Assembly: GCF_022267535.1 (NCBI RefSeq)
Contig: NZ_JAHNZV010000017.1
Coordinates: forward strand, 1-58,676
Direction of reading: 5' to 3'
DNA: 58,676 nucleotides
Origin: Psychromonas antarctica
Lineage (GTDB): Bacteria; Pseudomonadota; Gammaproteobacteria; Enterobacterales; Psychromonadaceae
The notes beneath the pieces were generated by a model. The model saw nothing but the letters and a program-made list of their open reading frames with translations, was not told where the DNA came from and did no database searches. Every line of letters begins with the position of its first letter. The stretch's first letter is position 1. Shown here in pieces: positions 19,619 to 28,150 of this stretch. The position numbers and the translations under genes are program-made.

Positions 19619-19987
19619 ATGTCTAACATTCATACTACTAATATTTTACCAAACCAGAAAACGATCAACTCGTTAGCCGCACTGAGCGCTACATTTAAAG
19701 CTAAACAATCAGATACAACTGCGCTACTGACGCATTTAAAAGAGACTATTTTAGAAACCAAATTTATGGATACACATGATGATCCCATATGGATGGCGAC
19801 GTGCGGATGTGATTTTATCGCCAATCCCAAGCTATTTGCAGTGGCACCACTGACCTATATCTGCGTATTTTTAGGTGAGTTATTTAATAACTTAGAAATC
19901 GACGAGATCCAAGAAAGGGTTTCATTTCAAGTGATTGAACAAGCTTTATTACGGTTAACCGCTTTCAAAATGAATGAAATAAATTAA
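19619..19987 (+). CDS. Orphan protein of unknown function
   Basis: I do not recognise this protein of 122 residues (139 if the in-frame ATG at 19568 is used). The inner ATG has the strong site AGAGGAGA 9 bases ahead; the outer has GGAG, so both are possible. It is mixed alpha-helical, with a short DPIWMATCGCDFIANP segment holding two close cysteines and a hydrophobic FAVAPLTYICVFLGELF stretch too short to be a sure membrane span. It is a single gene with its own terminator and no neighbour hinting at a role. Confidence 0.75.
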   Translation: MSNIHTTNILPNQKTINSLAALSATFKAKQSDTTALLTHLKETILETKFMDTHDDPIWMATCGCDFIANPKLFAVAPLTYICVFLGELFNNLEIDEIQERVSFQVIEQALLRLTAFKMNEIN

Positions 19988-19997
19988 GCGATTGTAG

Positions 19998-20029
19998 ATC
20001 TCCATATCCGCATATGGAGATAATATTTT
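19998..20029 (+). terminator. Terminator of the orphan gene
   Basis: ATCTCCATAT (19998-20007) and ATATGGAGAT (20012-20021), a perfect 10-base stem with loop CCGC, followed by AATATTTTTT. Confidence 0.9.
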
Positions 20030-20412
20030 TTCGCTTATTTACGGCCTAATCTATTCCTCTTTTCATTCCCTTAGTATTAATCTTATTTAATCATTCTCAC
20101 ATAGCGATTATTTACAGGTGATGGCCATTTTTGATTTGCCAAAAATAGCGATAAATAGAAAAGCAAACGCATTTTTTAGAGCAAGAATAAGAGGATAATA
20201 AGTGTGCTGGGGATATAGATTGTGTCCAGGTAGAAAGGGGAATTATGGCAATAAAAAATGTCCGCGTGTAGTGGTACAGAGATACTCGAAAAATTATGGT
20301 TTCACCTTAATATTCAAGACGTAATGAAACCTCTAGTCGAATCAGGCAAAGTTATTTGTATTGCGATTTTAATGCCATTTATCGATAGTCTATTTATGCC
20401 ATATGCAAGCGC

Positions 20413-20589
20413 TGACTCGCTGCATATATTACCAATAGAGATGCTTTTATTGGTTGTTTTGTATACGTTCCTGAAGATTGTGCATTTACCGTTGAATACT
20501 CTGTGGACACTGCGAAAAACGCAGTTTATGGACTATTTGCAAGTGAGATCGGAGATGAAGACTTTTTCAATAAGTTTGAGTTACCTTAA
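20413..20589 (+). pseudogene. Decayed coding remnant
   Basis: Within the 593-base gap after the orphan gene, one frame is open between a TGA at 20413 and the TAA at 20587-20589. It reads a protein-like tail containing CFVYVPEDCAFTVEYSVDT and ending EDFFNKFELP. It has no start codon before the middle, and upstream frames are broken, so it looks like the end of a lost gene, convergent to the HD-domain gene. I do not recognise the family. The rest of the gap (20030-20412) shows only scattered broken frames. Confidence 0.4.
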
Positions 20590-21909
20590 ACTGTTTTGCA
20601 GTAGATCAATCTTAGTCCGTAGAGTAATTAATTCCTCACTGGATGCTTTCACCTCAATTGCAATGGCTTTAAATATTTTAAGAAGTTGCTCAAATTGCCA
20701 TGAAATTTCATTTAGCATCAACTCCGACTTTTGTATTTCTAATGCATCCTGTATGTTGAGATGGCTTAAATCTAAAGATCTCAACCAGTCGAGGAATAGA
20801 GCATCACATATTCCTGAGCGTGATAACATTTCTTGTTGCCGTTCAAAAAATTTTGTGGTGCTTTGTAAATTACAATTGGGATGCTTAGTTGCTAGTAGTT
20901 TATGAAACTGTAATGCATTCTCAAACCACCTGCTGATTTTAGGTTGTCGTTGCAATAGACTTTTTCCTAATTGAATTGTTTTAGCATCAATTTTCATTGT
21001 ATTTGTTGGCGTTGAATAGGCGCTAATTAAACGCAATGCGGCCTGCGTGTTTTGATGCAAATTTACGCCGGAATTTATCTGTAAAATAGGTATCAAATCA
21101 CTGATAGAACGACCATATTGAAATATATGCTTTTGAAAAAGAGCGACAAAAGTATCTGCAAAAGCAACGATTTGCCCTTCCAATGATAGTTTGTTTTCAA
21201 TTTTAGAAAGAGGATAACCAAAACCATCAGTGGTCTCATGGTGTTCTAGCACTGCCCTAGCGACTTCTTTAGCAAGTCCTGGAATTAATTTTGCGACATT
21301 GTAACCAATAGGAACATGCCCTTGTAGTAACTTCCATGACTGTGCACTTAATTTCCCTTTTTCATCGACCACCATGGCATCAATATGCAATAACCCTAAG
21401 TCTCTAAATAATGCAGCAAGAAAAGTATTATTGCTGATGTCATAGGATAATTTTTGTTCGTAACAAAGGCACAGTGAAAATAAAGCGCCATAGATGGTTT
21501 TGCGGTAGTGAGTAGGAAAACGAGCTTGCAGTACAGTTAACTTTTGTAAAAGCAATGGGTATTCTTGTAGTTGCTGGCAGTGAACCATAAATTTATCAAT
21601 ATTCATTTTGTTACAAAGAATACTTTTTAGTTCGGAAGATAACGTTAAGGTTGTAAACTGCAAATAAATTTTGTCTGGAGTGAGCGTGTTATCAAGCTGT
21701 ATGCTGTTTTCAATTGGCTTTTGTAATTTATGCTTAATTATTATTTGATATGCATGAGCCGAAATTTCAGTGCCTTTGGCTACTATTAAGACGCCTAAAT
21801 TATTGTAAATATTTTCAGTCGTTGTCACTGTATTTACTTTGTTGATGACGGCTAAGTTGGTCGCATAGTGATCCGGTTCGTTTGCTGTTTGATTGGTTGC
21901 CCTATTCAT
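20581..21909 (-). CDS. Degenerate HD-GYP-like regulatory protein
   Basis: A 442-residue soluble protein whose middle (about 165-275) follows the HD-GYP pattern: ALFRDLGLLHID, GHVPIGYNVAKLIPG, VLEHHETTDGFGYP and VAFADTFVAL. HD-GYP enzymes hydrolyse cyclic di-GMP. Here the metal-binding HD of HDxGK has become RDLGL, so the histidine and lysine are missing although the later HHE..DG.GYP is kept. The N- and C-terminal parts match no domain I know; the C-terminus is helical. It may be a catalytically dead c-di-GMP sensor (inference). Single gene, divergent from ydiJ. Confidence 0.75.
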   Translation of the reverse strand: MNRATNQTANEPDHYATNLAVINKVNTVTTTENIYNNLGVLIVAKGTEISAHAYQIIIKHKLQKPIENSIQLDNTLTPDKIYLQFTTLTLSSELKSILCNKMNIDKFMVHCQQLQEYPLLLQKLTVLQARFPTHYRKTIYGALFSLCLCYEQKLSYDISNNTFLAALFRDLGLLHIDAMVVDEKGKLSAQSWKLLQGHVPIGYNVAKLIPGLAKEVARAVLEHHETTDGFGYPLSKIENKLSLEGQIVAFADTFVALFQKHIFQYGRSISDLIPILQINSGVNLHQNTQAALRLISAYSTPTNTMKIDAKTIQLGKSLLQRQPKISRWFENALQFHKLLATKHPNCNLQSTTKFFERQQEMLSRSGICDALFLDWLRSLDLSHLNIQDALEIQKSELMLNEISWQFEQLLKIFKAIAIEVKASSEELITLRTKIDLLQNSLR

Positions 21910-22201
21910 CTATATTACTATTCCTTTATTTGAAATATCCTTTGGGATGCATCATCACTTATAGCTTATTAATTTGATAATGAGCGGTTAGAATCAGTTG
22001 CCTAAGGCATTATGTTCTAACCCTAAATCATTTCAATTACTTTTATTGATATTCATGATCTTTATCGACTGTTTTTATAGCGAATATCAAGCTGTAACCG
22101 TAAAAATTTTTCTCGCAAACCTTTATTTAAATTGTGCTATTATTCACCGCTATTTTTAGTGGCAAATTTCACCTTCAACAATGGACCAGGATGCTTTAGA
22201 G

Positions 22202-25200
22202 ATGATTCCAAAATTAACTCACCAAGAAAATATTAAGCAAGATTACTTTGAATTTTTAAACGCCTTAAGCGAAAGTGATTATTGCGGTGAAATCGAAAAA
22301 AGTTATGCCGGCCGTTTAGCGGTAGCTACAGATAACAGTGTTTATCAATGCTTACCACAAGCGGTTATTTTTCCTAAATCGACTCAAGATATTGTTGCAA
22401 TTTGCAAGTTGGCACAATTAGAAAAATTTTCTGAAATTCGTTTCTCTCCGCGCGGTGGCGGTACGGGCACTAATGGGCAGTCTTTAAGCAATGATCTTGT
22501 TTTAGATCTTTCTCGCCATATGAATAACATTCTCGAACTAAATGAAAAAGAGGGATGGGTACGAGTACAGACGGGGGTGATTAAAGATCAGCTAAATGAT
22601 TATTTACGTCCTTATAATCTATTCTTTTCGCCAGAGTTATCGACCAGTAACCGGGCAACAATTGGCGGTATGATTAGTTGTGATGCATCTGGTCAGGGGT
22701 CTCTTGTTTATGGTAAAACCAGCGATCATGTTTTAGCTTTGAAATCGGTATTAGTTGATGGGGTGGTTTTAGACAGTACGCCGATTAGAGGTGCTGAATT
22801 AGTTGAACAACGAGGACGTCAAGATAGTATTGGTAAAATATATCGGCAAATCCTAGAAACTTGCTCACTTAAACAACAACAGATTGAAGATGGTTTTCCA
22901 AAATTAAACCGTTTTTTGACCGGTTACGATTTAAAACATGTTTATGATGCAGAAACAGGTACCGTTGATTTAACGCGTATTTTATGTGGCGCAGAAGGCT
23001 CATTAGCCATTATTACCGAAGCTAAATTACATATCCAAAAAATTCCGACTTATCGTACGTTATTTAATATTAAATACGATAGTTTCCAATCAGCCCTGCA
23101 AAATGCGCCATTTTTAGTGAAAGCAAATGCTTTATCTGTGGAAACGGTTGATTCGACTGTCTTGAACTTGGCCAAAGAAGATATTATCTGGCATAGCATT
23201 AAATCATTGATTAGTGATGTACCAGGGCAAGTTGTTGATGGTTTGAATATTGTTGAATTTTCTGATGATGACGTGGATATTCAAGCTAAAAAAATAGCGG
23301 CATTAGCTAAAAATTTAGATGCCTTAATTGCCAATAAAGAAGCCGGTGTCATTGGCTACCAGATTTGTGATCAACTTGCGGACATTAATAAAGTTTATGC
23401 TATGCGTAAAAAAGCGGTTGGTTTATTAGGCAAAACATCAAGTAAAGCTAAACCCATACCGTTTACTGAAGATACTTGTGTGCCACCAGAAAACTTAGCG
23501 GCTTACATTATTGAATTTCGTCAGTTATTAGATGATAAAGGCTTGTATTACGGCATGTTTGGTCATGTTGATACCGGCGTATTACATGTGCGTCCTGCAT
23601 TAGATCTGTGTGATCCAAGTCAGGAGAAACTGATGCGGGAGATCTCAGACAAGGTGGTGGCGCTAACCTCTAAATATAAAGGCTTAATGTGGGGAGAGCA
23701 TGGTAAAGGCTTCCGCAGTGAATATAGCCCGGAATTTTTTGGTGAGGAACTATTTGCCGAATTACGCAAAATTAAAGCCGCATTTGATCCCTTTAACCGA
23801 GTTAACCCAGGCAAAATTTGCACGCCAATGGGATCGAATGAATCATTAGTTAGTGTCGATGCAGTTAAGCGTGGAACATTTGACCGACAAATCCCCATCC
23901 AAGTGCGAGAAAGTTACAGCGAAGCATTGGACTGTAATGGCAATGGTTTGTGCTTTAACTATGATACAACATCGCCTATGTGTCCTTCGGTTAAGTTAAC
24001 GAGCAATCGTATTCATTCGCCAAAAGGGCGTGCTGGATTAATGCGTGAATGGCTGCGTCAATTAGCCAATAATGAGATTGATGTGTTGCAGTTGGAAAAT
24101 GATCTGTATGCCGGGAAAAATGCCGGTGTATTTAAAAAATTCTTTAATACGCAGAGCAAGCGTAAAGGAGAATATGATTTTTCAGATGAGGTGATGGAGG
24201 CAATGCAAGGCTGCTTGGCATGTAAAGCGTGTGCGAGCCAATGTCCAATTCAAGTTGATGTATCAAGCTTCCGTTCGCGCTTTATGCATATTTATTACAG
24301 TAGCTATCTACGTCCTATTAAAGATTATTTCGTGGCTTATGTTGAGCAATATGCACCGTTAATGGGTAAGTCACCACGTTTCTTTAACTTTTTTTTGAAG
24401 ATGAAACTAACCGCTACGCTGACTGAAAAGTTTGTTGGTATGGTCGATATTCCTCTTCTATCTTTCCCAACTTTAAAATCGGCAATGCACAGAGAAGATA
24501 TCAGCGAGTTTGATCTTGGCAAGCTGCAATCTTTAACGGATAAAGAACGAGAATCTTATGTGCTGATTGTACAAGATCCTTTTACTACTTTTTATGACGC
24601 GGATGTGGTGCGTGATTTAATGCTATGTGTTAGAAAGCTGGGTTATAAACCCGTATTATTACCCTTTAAACCCAATGGGAAACCACAGCATATTAAGGGG
24701 TTCTTAACCGAATTTGCAAAAACGGCCTCTAGCAGTGCTGAGTTTTTAAATCAGATGAACGAGCTTAATATTGCGATGATCGGGAGTGATCCTGCGATGG
24801 TGCTTTGTTATCGAGATGAATATAAACGTGCTTTAGATGATAAACGTGGTGATTTCAAGGTATTACAAGTTCAAGAATGGTTAGCTCCACGTTTACAAGG
24901 TGAAGCTAAAACGGTTGCCGGAAAAGAGTACTTTTTGTTTGGCCACTGTACAGAAAAAACAGCTGAGCCACGATCGGCTGGTGACTGGGCGAGTATCTTT
25001 AAACATTATGGTGCTACGTTGACTGATGTTGCTGTTGGTTGTTGTGGTATGGCGGGGACTTATGGCCATGACGCAGGACATCTTGCCGATTCAAAAGCGA
25101 TTTACAGTCTTAGCTGGGAAGAAGAAATCGCTAAGCGTGACCGCGCGGACTGTTTAGCCACAGGTTATTCATGCCGTAGCCAAGTTAAACGCATGGAAGG

Positions 25201-25246
25201 ACAGACATTAAAACATCCAATACAAGCTTTATTAGAGATTTTATAG
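22202..25246 (+). CDS. ydiJ: D-2-hydroxyglutarate dehydrogenase YdiJ (FAD/Fe-S)
   Basis: A 1014-residue fused flavin and iron-sulfur oxidoreductase that oxidises D-2-hydroxyglutarate. Seen: FAD-binding PCMH domain with SPRGGGTGTNGQSL and SNRATIGGMISCDASGQGS, FAD-oxidase C domain, MWGEHGKGFRSEY, a 4Fe-4S motif CLACKACASQCP, and a CCG-type domain with VGCCGMAGTYGHDAGH near the end. The ATG at 22202 aligns with the E. coli MIPQ start; the in-frame ATG at 22181 lacks a ribosome site. menI starts directly after the stop codon, as in E. coli. Confidence 0.93.
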   Translation: MIPKLTHQENIKQDYFEFLNALSESDYCGEIEKSYAGRLAVATDNSVYQCLPQAVIFPKSTQDIVAICKLAQLEKFSEIRFSPRGGGTGTNGQSLSNDLVLDLSRHMNNILELNEKEGWVRVQTGVIKDQLNDYLRPYNLFFSPELSTSNRATIGGMISCDASGQGSLVYGKTSDHVLALKSVLVDGVVLDSTPIRGAELVEQRGRQDSIGKIYRQILETCSLKQQQIEDGFPKLNRFLTGYDLKHVYDAETGTVDLTRILCGAEGSLAIITEAKLHIQKIPTYRTLFNIKYDSFQSALQNAPFLVKANALSVETVDSTVLNLAKEDIIWHSIKSLISDVPGQVVDGLNIVEFSDDDVDIQAKKIAALAKNLDALIANKEAGVIGYQICDQLADINKVYAMRKKAVGLLGKTSSKAKPIPFTEDTCVPPENLAAYIIEFRQLLDDKGLYYGMFGHVDTGVLHVRPALDLCDPSQEKLMREISDKVVALTSKYKGLMWGEHGKGFRSEYSPEFFGEELFAELRKIKAAFDPFNRVNPGKICTPMGSNESLVSVDAVKRGTFDRQIPIQVRESYSEALDCNGNGLCFNYDTTSPMCPSVKLTSNRIHSPKGRAGLMREWLRQLANNEIDVLQLENDLYAGKNAGVFKKFFNTQSKRKGEYDFSDEVMEAMQGCLACKACASQCPIQVDVSSFRSRFMHIYYSSYLRPIKDYFVAYVEQYAPLMGKSPRFFNFFLKMKLTATLTEKFVGMVDIPLLSFPTLKSAMHREDISEFDLGKLQSLTDKERESYVLIVQDPFTTFYDADVVRDLMLCVRKLGYKPVLLPFKPNGKPQHIKGFLTEFAKTASSSAEFLNQMNELNIAMIGSDPAMVLCYRDEYKRALDDKRGDFKVLQVQEWLAPRLQGEAKTVAGKEYFLFGHCTEKTAEPRSAGDWASIFKHYGATLTDVAVGCCGMAGTYGHDAGHLADSKAIYSLSWEEEIAKRDRADCLATGYSCRSQVKRMEGQTLKHPIQALLEIL

Positions 25247-25675
25247 ATGTCGATTTGGAAAAAAGATACCAACTTAGCGCGTTTAAATACCTTTAGTGAG
25301 AATACTCTTATCTCTCATTTGGGGATTGAATATACTGAAATTGGTGATAATTATCTACAAGGAACAATGCCTGTAGATCAATATACAAAACAGCCCTATG
25401 GCATATTACATGGCGGCGCATCGCTTGTTTTAGCCGAAACGCTGGGTAGTGTTGCAGCTAATTTAGTTGTGGCACAGGATAAAATTTGCGTCGGGTTAGA
25501 AATAAATGCTAGCCATTTACGCAGTGTAAAAAAAGGCGTGGTGACCGGTAAAGCGACAGCAGTGCGCATAGGGTTAAGCGCACAGGTTTGGCAAATAGAT
25601 ATTAGCGATGAACGGCAACAGCTCATTTGTACATCGCGTTTGACCGTCGCCGTGATTGATAGACCCAAAGATTAA
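25247..25675 (+). CDS. menI: Hotdog thioesterase MenI/YdiI (DHNA-CoA thioesterase)
   Basis: A 142-residue hotdog-fold acyl-CoA thioesterase. Seen: HLGIEYTEIGDNYLQGTMPVD, the catalytic region YGILHGGASLVLAETLGS with Glu in the hotdog helix, GLEINASHLRSVKKGVVTG, and the LICTSRLTVAVI strand. In E. coli MenI hydrolyses DHNA-CoA for menaquinone synthesis. It begins immediately behind ydiJ, an arrangement shared with E. coli, so the two are cotranscribed. Confidence 0.9.
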   Translation: MSIWKKDTNLARLNTFSENTLISHLGIEYTEIGDNYLQGTMPVDQYTKQPYGILHGGASLVLAETLGSVAANLVVAQDKICVGLEINASHLRSVKKGVVTGKATAVRIGLSAQVWQIDISDERQQLICTSRLTVAVIDRPKD

Positions 25676-25735
25676 AAAACAGATCGTTTTAAGATTAAAA
25701 AACATAAATAAGAATTTAAAATAAAGAGAAATCAT

Positions 25736-26569
25736 ATGATTAAAATTGGTGCTTATAATGAGCTGACTATCGTGAAAGAAGTAGACTTTGGTCTCTATCT
25801 TGACGGTATCGAAGAAGGCGAAATATTGCTACCACGTCGTTATGTAACAGACGATATGTTGATTGGCGATAAAGTAACTGTTTTTCTTTATTTTGACTCG
25901 GAAGACCGATTAATTGCAACAACACAAAGAGCTAAAGCCGAAGCGGGTGAATTTACATCGCTTAAAGTGATTGATACTAATCAGGCCGGTGCATTTTTAG
26001 ATTGGGGCTTGCCAAAAGATTTACTGGTTCCCTTTAACCAGCAAAAAATTCCTATGAAGTTGGGTTATGGGTATGTCGTTTATGTTTATCAGGACGATAT
26101 CAGTGACCGCTTAGTCGCATCTTCTAAGCTGGATCGATTTTTAGATAGAGAGCCCGTTAACTATCGAGCAGGTGAAAAAGTAGATCTATTGATTGCAGAT
26201 AAAACAGATCTTGGCTTTAAAGCAATTATTAATAACAAGCACTGGGGTGTTTTATTTGAAAGTGAAGTGTTTGGTGAAATGGGCATTGGTAAAAAATGTA
26301 AAGGTTACATTCGTCGAGTGCGTGATGATGGCAAAATCGATTTAAGTATGACCGAAGTTGGTTACAGTAAAATTGATGGCATGGCAGATCGTATTTTGCA
26401 GGCGCTTAATCAGCATCAAGGATATCTGCAACTTTCAGATAAAAGTGCGCCAGATAAAATTGCCAAGATTTTAAAAATGAGTAAAGGGAATTTTAAAAAA
26501 GCAATTGGTCAGTTATACCGTAAAAGCCTGATTGATATTGAAGACAACGGTATCCGCCTAAAAGAGTAG
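25736..26569 (+). CDS. CvfB-like S1 RNA-binding protein
   Basis: A 277-residue protein with tandem S1-type beta domains and a C-terminal winged helix. Seen: VDFGLYLDGIEEGEILLPRRYV (first domain), NQAGAFLDWGLPKDLLVPF (second), LGFKAIINNKHWGVLFESEVF (third) and the tail KMSKGNFKKAIGQLYRKSLI. The family (CvfB/YitL) binds RNA and affects virulence gene expression in Staphylococcus; its role in gammaproteobacteria is unknown. A strong terminator follows. Confidence 0.9.
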   Translation: MIKIGAYNELTIVKEVDFGLYLDGIEEGEILLPRRYVTDDMLIGDKVTVFLYFDSEDRLIATTQRAKAEAGEFTSLKVIDTNQAGAFLDWGLPKDLLVPFNQQKIPMKLGYGYVVYVYQDDISDRLVASSKLDRFLDREPVNYRAGEKVDLLIADKTDLGFKAIINNKHWGVLFESEVFGEMGIGKKCKGYIRRVRDDGKIDLSMTEVGYSKIDGMADRILQALNQHQGYLQLSDKSAPDKIAKILKMSKGNFKKAIGQLYRKSLIDIEDNGIRLKE

Positions 26570-26871
26570 TCTCTTTGTGGTGAGTAAATAAATATATAAA
26601 AGATGGCTTTCTAATAAATTAGATAGCCATTTTTTTTGGCTTGCTGATAGCAATTTCATTGATTATTTAACCTGCGGTAGAAAAGTCACATATTCACCCC
26701 TTTAAGTTTCAATTCAGTAACTCTTAAGTGTTTCTTAAGTTTAAGTTGCTGTAATAGGTAAACGTTATTTTAGACTGAATCTTGTGATTCCCAGTGATAA
26801 AAAAATGTAACCTGAATGAGTTAGACTCCGAAATGCTTATTCCATAACATGATACTTGAGGACATTTGAAT
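26570..26871. other. Gap before the glycosyltransferase gene
   Basis: Besides the terminator it holds AT-rich sequence with a small palindrome CTTAAG-N5-CTTAAG near 26726-26742, which could be an operator. No gene seen. Confidence 0.35.
26603..26638 (+). terminator. Terminator after cvfB-like gene
   Basis: ATGGCT (26603-26608) pairs with AGCCAT (26625-26630), extended by TCTAA/TTAGA after one mismatch, followed by eight T. Confidence 0.85.
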
Positions 26872-28014
26872 ATGATTTTTTTTGTTAAAAATAAACTAAG
26901 AAATTTTGACAAAATGCGTCGCCAAAAATTGCATTTACTCGAAAACTTGATGTATAGATTAATTAAAAACGATTCTGCATTAGAAACAGCACTGGTACCT
27001 AATGATCAAGTTAAGCGAATTTTACTGATGCGCAATAATAAACGCATCGGCAATATTTTATTTTTTATTCCTCTTGTCCGGCAAGTAAGGCATGCCTACC
27101 CAAACGCCACAATTGATTTGCTATTATCCCAGCCTTGGCAGGGGCAATTTTTTGATGGTCTAGGAATGGATCGTATTTACTATTCTCATTTTTCATTTAT
27201 GGGCATTTTAAAATGGCTAAAGGCCATTGAACACCTTAATCAAGTCAAATATGATTTGATCTTGGCTCCCAATTGCTGTGCAAGCGATGCAACGACAGCG
27301 GCTATGATTGCTGCTAAAAACAAAGTTTCTTCTTACAAAGAAAGGCGTATTTTAGCTTTTCCTCATTCACTCAAGATCTCTTTATGCAGGCCACATGCAG
27401 CTTATGGTTGTTTATCGTTATTAGAAGCGCTAGGGCATCCGCTAGATAAGCCATTGAATCATAATCTCGCTTTTAGTAATGATGAGCTTAGTCAAGGAAT
27501 AATAGCGAGTCGTAAATATACCACCCAGGATGACTCAATAGATTTGGTTTTTTTCAGAGGAGCACGGGGCGCTAAACATTTACCGCCGGCAATATGGGAA
27601 GCAATTCTTAAAAAATTTGAGGTTGGAATTGATAAAAAAATAAATTGGATAGAAGTGTTAAGCCCGGATGTAAACGAAACACTAAGAAAAAATACAGCAA
27701 TATTCGAGACTAAAAACCTGCGCTTATTAGGGGCCTTTTTAAGGAACTTTGATGGTTTTATATGTTGTGACACTGGCCCTTTGCACTTGGCGGATGCATC
27801 TGGAGTGCCTTGTGTTGGATTATATACACATACCACCCCAGGTAGTTTCGGGCTTTTAGGAGAAAAAAGTGTTCATGTTACAGACATCAATAATTTTAAC
27901 GCCAGTGAAGTCGTTCGTAAATTAGGATTAGTTATTAAGCAACGATTAACATTGAAGAAAGATTATAAGCGCTCTCCTGCTTTACTTCATGATGTATACC
28001 CTGCTGCAGTGTGA
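26872..28014 (+). CDS. Glycosyltransferase family 9 (heptosyltransferase-like)
   Basis: A 380-residue GT-B enzyme of the LPS heptosyltransferase family. Seen: the N-terminal RILLMRNNKRIGNILFFIPLVRQVRHAYPNA motif region (acceptor side) and the C-terminal CDTGPLHLADASGVPCVGLY, the ADP-heptose binding signature. The start at 26872 is set by GAGGA 9 bases upstream. It stands alone rather than in an LPS operon, so donor and acceptor are unknown. Probably transfers heptose to lipopolysaccharide core or another surface glycan. Confidence 0.88.
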   Translation: MIFFVKNKLRNFDKMRRQKLHLLENLMYRLIKNDSALETALVPNDQVKRILLMRNNKRIGNILFFIPLVRQVRHAYPNATIDLLLSQPWQGQFFDGLGMDRIYYSHFSFMGILKWLKAIEHLNQVKYDLILAPNCCASDATTAAMIAAKNKVSSYKERRILAFPHSLKISLCRPHAAYGCLSLLEALGHPLDKPLNHNLAFSNDELSQGIIASRKYTTQDDSIDLVFFRGARGAKHLPPAIWEAILKKFEVGIDKKINWIEVLSPDVNETLRKNTAIFETKNLRLLGAFLRNFDGFICCDTGPLHLADASGVPCVGLYTHTTPGSFGLLGEKSVHVTDINNFNASEVVRKLGLVIKQRLTLKKDYKRSPALLHDVYPAAV

Positions 28015-28102
28015 AAATTTAGCTTCGTTATCAAGTTTCATATCCGTAACTGAGTGTGCTTTAGGTGGTTTTATTGACGTTGATTGATACGGGGGAAGGG
28101 AT

Positions 28103-28145
28103 AAAAAAGCCTTTGCGGGTAAATAATACTCGTAAAGGCTTTTTT
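28103..28145. terminator. Bidirectional terminator
   Basis: A 15-base stem with one G-T pair, 28103-28117 with 28131-28145. It begins in six A and ends in six T, fitting both convergent genes. Confidence 0.9.
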
Positions 28146-28150
28146 GACGT

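Noticed and set aside
20258-20905. Plus-strand frame of 215 codons
   Set aside because: Its second half is antisense to the HD-GYP-like gene, and its first half has no ribosome site or recognisable content. A different frame in the same place looks more protein-like.
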